Assembly (NCBI RefSeq): GCF_045278715.1 | Contig: NZ_CP136420.1 | Location: 744,001 to 808,000, forward strand | Direction: 5' to 3' | Source of the DNA: Neomoorella carbonis | Lineage (GTDB): Bacteria > Bacillota > DSM-521 > Neomoorellales > Neomoorellaceae | DNA length: 64,000 bases | In this document: piece after piece, positions 60,948 through 64,000 of the stretch | How the letters are laid out: each line of letters starts with the position of its first letter | Position numbering within the stretch: the first letter of the stretch is position 1 | The notes under the pieces: model-generated | Told to the model about the DNA's origin: nothing | The model's database searches: none | The model's input: the letters and a program-made list of their open reading frames with translations, nothing else | Position numbers and translations under genes: made by a program

Positions 60948-61349
60948 ATGGATCGCGATTTTGTCCTGGCTTTGCTGCGGCTGGCGGTCTTTTTACCCCT
61001 GGTCCTGGGCCTGGCCTATGCCACGATTCGCCTCGGCCTGGGTCGGGCTGCGGGAAGGGCCGTGGGGCCGGGACAGCTGGAACTGGTTGAAAGACTGCCT
61101 TTAAGCAGTAAAAGTGGCCTGGCGGTAGTCCGCTGCGGCGACAGGCATTTCCTGGTCGGACTGGGAGAAGGCGCACCGGTTTTACTGGCGGAGCTGCCTG
61201 ATTACCCGGCGGTGGCAGCGACAGCGGGGGAAGTGACGGTGTACCCCCTCCAGTCCCTGGTGGAAAAGGAAGCTGTCAGCCCGCCGGGTCTCACGGGATT
61301 ATTGACCAGGTGGTTGTCAACCTGGCAGAGGTTCAGGGGTTCATGGTGA
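60948..61349 (+). CDS. fliO: Flagellar biosynthesis protein FliO
   Basis: A 133-residue protein: one N-terminal helix (LALLRLAVFLPLVLGLAYAT), then ELVERLPLSSKSGLAVVRCG, DRHFLVGLGEG, the FliO/FliZ pattern. Helps assemble FliP. ATG 2 nt after fliN, overlapping fliP by 7 nt. Confidence 0.85.
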   Translation: MDRDFVLALLRLAVFLPLVLGLAYATIRLGLGRAAGRAVGPGQLELVERLPLSSKSGLAVVRCGDRHFLVGLGEGAPVLLAELPDYPAVAATAGEVTVYPLQSLVEKEAVSPPGLTGLLTRWLSTWQRFRGSW

Positions 61350-62113
61350 TAAACAGGCGTATATATCAAGGTATAGCTGGAGTCCTGCTTTCCCTGGTCG
61401 GCCTGGTGCTGGTAACCCGGCCGGCCCTGGCCCAGCCCGTACCTTTACCCCAGGTAAATTTAAGTTTAAGTCAGACCACCGATCCCCGGCAGGTGGTGGA
61501 TACCGTCAGAATCCTGGTTCTGCTGACGGTACTGGCCCTGGTGCCGGCCATCCTGCTGCTCATGACTTCCTTTACCCGGATTATCATTGTCCTGTCCTTT
61601 GTGCGCAGCGCCCTGGCCACCCAGCAGACACCGCCCAACCAGGTGCTCATCGGTCTGGCCCTGTTCTTAACCTTCTTTATCATGGCGCCGGTATATAACC
61701 AGGTCAAGACCCAGGCTATTGACCCTTACCTGGCCGGGCGGATGACCCAGGAGCAGGCCCTGGCAGCCGGGGCCAAACCGGTGCGGGAATTCATGTACCG
61801 CCAGACGCGGGAAAAAGACCTGGCCTTATTTGTCCGCATGTCGGGCATGCCCCAGCCCCGCACCCGTGACGACGTGCCCATGCACGTCCTTATCCCGGCC
61901 TTTATCATCAGCGAGCTGAAGACGGCCTTCCAGATGGGCTTTTTAATCTACATTCCTTTCCTGATTATCGACCTGGTAATTGCCAGCACCCTGATGGCCA
62001 TGGGTATGTTTATGGTACCGCCGGTGATGATCTCTCTGCCCTTTAAACTCATGCTCTTTGTCCTCGTCGACGGCTGGTACCTGGTAGTCAAGTCCCTGCT
62101 GGAGAGCTTTTAG
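61343..62113 (+). CDS. fliP: Export gate protein FliP
   Basis: A 256-residue export-gate membrane protein with cleavable signal (LLSLVGLVLVTRPALAQ). Signatures LLMTSFTRIIIVLSFVRSAL, QTPPNQVLIGLALFLTFFIM, and LIPAFIISELKTAFQMGFLI. ATG at 61343 overlaps fliO. Confidence 0.94.
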   Translation: MVINRRIYQGIAGVLLSLVGLVLVTRPALAQPVPLPQVNLSLSQTTDPRQVVDTVRILVLLTVLALVPAILLLMTSFTRIIIVLSFVRSALATQQTPPNQVLIGLALFLTFFIMAPVYNQVKTQAIDPYLAGRMTQEQALAAGAKPVREFMYRQTREKDLALFVRMSGMPQPRTRDDVPMHVLIPAFIISELKTAFQMGFLIYIPFLIIDLVIASTLMAMGMFMVPPVMISLPFKLMLFVLVDGWYLVVKSLLESF

Positions 62114-62175
62114 GCCGTTCCTGCCCGGCCGGCCCGCCGGGCGTGGATTGAAACAAACGAACGGGGGAGAAAAAC

Positions 62176-62445
62176 ATGACCCAGGAGTTTGTCCTTCACC
62201 TGGCCCGGGAGGCCCTGGTGACCGCCCTCCTGCTGGCGGCCCCGGCCCTGGGATTGAGCCTGATCGTGGGGGTAGGAATCAGCATCCTCCAGGCCACCAC
62301 CCAGATCCAGGAGCAGACCCTGACCTTCGTACCCAAGATTGTCGCCGTCATCCTGGGGATGCTTCTTCTGGGTTCGTGGATGCTCAATACTCTAATCCAG
62401 TTCACCGCCGGGATCTTCGGCAACCTGGGAAGTTTGGTAAAGTAG
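62176..62445 (+). CDS. fliQ: Export gate protein FliQ
   Basis: An 89-residue two-helix protein: EALVTALLLAAPALGLSLIV, GVGISILQATTQIQEQTLTF, VPKIVAVILGMLLLGSWML. A typical FliQ with full length. Confidence 0.94.
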   Translation: MTQEFVLHLAREALVTALLLAAPALGLSLIVGVGISILQATTQIQEQTLTFVPKIVAVILGMLLLGSWMLNTLIQFTAGIFGNLGSLVK

Positions 62446-62483
62446 GTGCCTGAGCGGTTGAGAAAACGGGGAAGGGAACCTAT

Positions 62484-63251
62484 ATGAGCTACCTGAACCA
62501 GGCGGAGTTTTTTTTCCTGGTCCTGGTGCGAACCACCTCCTTCTTCATGACGGCGCCTTTCTTCGGCATCCGCGGCGTCCCGGCCCTGGTGAAGGCCGGC
62601 CTGGGCCTGCTGGTAGCCGTGCTCCTGTTTCCAGTCCTGCCGGCCGGACAGGCGGCCTTTACCAGCGCCGGGGCCTATGCCCTGGCCGTCGTGAATGAAA
62701 CCCTGGCCGGTCTGGCCCTGGGCTACCTGGCCAGCCTGATTTTTAGCGCTGTCCAGGTGGCCGGACAGCTCCTGGACCTGCACATGGGTCTGGGGATGGC
62801 CAGCCTCTTTGACCCCCAGTATGCGGCCACGACTACCATAATGGGCCAGTTCTTTACCATCCTGGGTTTGCTCCTGTTCTTCCAGTTGGACGGTCACCAC
62901 ACCCTGCTTCTGGCCCTCCAGGAGAGCTTTCGCCTTCTCCCCCTGGGAGGAGTGCATTTTGACGGTAATATCGTCCTGGCCGTGGTGAAGCTCTTTAGCG
63001 GTATGTTCAGCCTGGCGGTGCGCATCGCGGCGCCGATAATTGTGGTGCTCTTCATAGCCGACCTGGCTTTAAGTTTAATTGCCCGGACGGTGCCCCAGTT
63101 AAATGTTTTTATCCTGGGTTTCCCTTTGAAAATAGGCCTGGGCCTCCTGGTCATAATCGCGATTTTACCTCTACTGGCAACAGTATTTCATAATCTTTTC
63201 AGCCAGATGGAACACGACCTGGCCCTGTTACTGCGGAGCTGGCCCCGTTGA
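62484..63251 (+). CDS. fliR: Export gate protein FliR
   Basis: A 255-residue six-helix protein: FFLVLVRTTSFFMTAPFFGI, RGVPALVKAGLGLLVAVLL, VNETLAGLALGYLASLIFSA. Completes the FliPQR gate. The flhB ATG overlaps its TGA. Confidence 0.93.
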   Translation: MSYLNQAEFFFLVLVRTTSFFMTAPFFGIRGVPALVKAGLGLLVAVLLFPVLPAGQAAFTSAGAYALAVVNETLAGLALGYLASLIFSAVQVAGQLLDLHMGLGMASLFDPQYAATTTIMGQFFTILGLLLFFQLDGHHTLLLALQESFRLLPLGGVHFDGNIVLAVVKLFSGMFSLAVRIAAPIIVVLFIADLALSLIARTVPQLNVFILGFPLKIGLGLLVIIAILPLLATVFHNLFSQMEHDLALLLRSWPR

Positions 63252-64000
63252 TGGACAGGCAGTATGAGGCTAGCGGCTACAACGGCCCAGGCTGGCAAGG
63301 TGAGGGGATATCGGCCCCCTTGATAGACCTGCAGCTCTTTGCCGAAGAAAAGACGGAGGAGGCTACGCCCCACCGCCTCCAGGAAGTGCGCCGCAAGGGC
63401 CAGGCTGCCCGGAGCAATGACCTGACCGCTGCTCTGGTTCTGCTGGTGACCGTCATTTATCTCTACTGGCGCCGGGAAGCCTTTTACCTGGAGATGGCCG
63501 GGCTCATGAGCTACGCTTTGCAGGACGGCTTAAGGCAGAACCTGGATGGGGCGGCCCTGATGGCTATCTTCAGCCACCTGGCATTTAAGACCGGCCTGCT
63601 CCTGGCCCCCCTGCTGCTGCTGGCGGCAGGCGTGGGCCTGGCTGCCAATTTTGCCCAGACGGGTTTCATCTTTTCCCTGGATCCCCTTATGCCGCGCCTG
63701 GAAAACCTGGACCCGGTGAAAGGGCTGCAGCGGTTTTTTTCCCGCCGCGCCCTCATGGAGCTAGTTAAGAGTCTGGGCAAGGTAGCGGTGGTAAGCCTGG
63801 TGGTCTGGACCCTGGTCAAGGGGGAGTTTAATCGGTTATTAATGACCGTCGATATGGGCCTTCCGGCAGCCCTGGACCTGGTAGGCCGGCTTCTCTACCG
63901 GGTGGGGCTGGGGGTTGTGGCCGTATTCATAAGCCTGGCGGCAGCCGACTACGTTTTCCAGCGGCGCGAGTTTCAACGCAATATACGAATGACCAGGCAG
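63251..64000 (+). CDS. flhB: Export switch protein FlhB (cut by window end)
   Basis: The first 250 codons of FlhB run off the window. After a leader of about 35 residues it reads AEEKTEEATPHRLQEVRRKG, QAARSNDLTAALVLLVTVIY, LENLDPVKGLQRFFSRRALM, matching the membrane half. The NPTH self-cleavage site lies beyond 64000. ATG overlaps the fliR stop. Confidence 0.93.
   Translation, partial: MDRQYEASGYNGPGWQGEGISAPLIDLQLFAEEKTEEATPHRLQEVRRKGQAARSNDLTAALVLLVTVIYLYWRREAFYLEMAGLMSYALQDGLRQNLDGAALMAIFSHLAFKTGLLLAPLLLLAAGVGLAANFAQTGFIFSLDPLMPRLENLDPVKGLQRFFSRRALMELVKSLGKVAVVSLVVWTLVKGEFNRLLMTVDMGLPAALDLVGRLLYRVGLGVVAVFISLAAADYVFQRREFQRNIRMTRQ

Noticed and set aside
1..64000. tRNA, rRNA genes or CRISPR arrays
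   Set aside because: I saw no tRNA-like cloverleaf, rRNA core sequence or regularly spaced repeats.

Overview
The window looks like the chromosome of a low-to-mid GC, spore-former-lineage Firmicute. A Moorella-like thermophilic Clostridia member is my best guess, from the gene order of the flagellar cluster, TTG/GTG starts with strong GGAGG ribosome sites, and FliW/CsrA/FlaG next to a gram-positive type hook-basal-body operon. The genus is inference.

Region 1 (1-19 kb) is a polysaccharide (capsule/EPS or O-chain-like) locus. After a small DUF5678-like/aspartic-protease-like pair and a truncated sugar nucleotidyltransferase, an AT-rich, translationally coupled run encodes a Wzx-type flippase, three GT4 glycosyltransferases and a Wzy-like polymerase. 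It is followed by ManC and ManB (GDP-mannose supply), another GT4, a decayed epimerase, the initiating polyprenyl-phosphate sugar transferase and GalE. It then dissolves into a duplicated and decaying region holding two more galE copies (one with an ochre codon at the catalytic Tyr, one a 3' fragment), a 5'-truncated CapD-like gene, two copies of an unknown 173-aa protein and two copies of an Rpn-type nuclease.

Region 2 (20-27 kb) is a toxin-antitoxin graveyard and nursery: intact VapBC-type pairs at 24.3 and 25.7 kb, broken PIN, DUF433/DUF5615 and SEC-C fragments, then an HPP-family membrane protein.

Region 3 (27.2-34.6 kb) starts the flagellar genes: flgL, fliW, csrA, flgM, flgN, flgK, a Uma2 protein and flagellin. 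Clear SigD-type promoters (TAAA-like, 11-bp gap, CCGATAT-like) precede flgL, flgM, flagellin, fliD and flaG. The flagellin gene is split by a 396-nt group I intron just before its last 37 codons.

Region 4 (34.6-43.1 kb) is an accessory island between flagellin and fliD: a nucleotide-cyclase-like protein, a decayed intron remnant, three stacked IS3-family elements (one inserted in another with a TCG target duplication), a 573-bp MITE-like element and two HicAB pairs.

Region 5 (43.1-64 kb) is the main late and structural flagellar cluster: fliD, an export-chaperone-like gene, flaG, fliS, an AbrB protein and a Uma2 protein. A c-di-GMP-I riboswitch with a terminator follows, then flgB, flgC, fliE, fliF, fliG, fliH, fliI, fliJ, fliK, flgD, a small operon protein, a flgE-type gene, flbD, motA, motB, fliL, fliN, fliO, fliP, fliQ, fliR and flhB (cut by the window end). 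No fliM is present between fliL and fliN. Together the genes give a motility programme controlled at three levels: c-di-GMP on the basal-body operon, SigD/FlgM on filament genes, and FliW/CsrA plus a self-splicing intron on flagellin.
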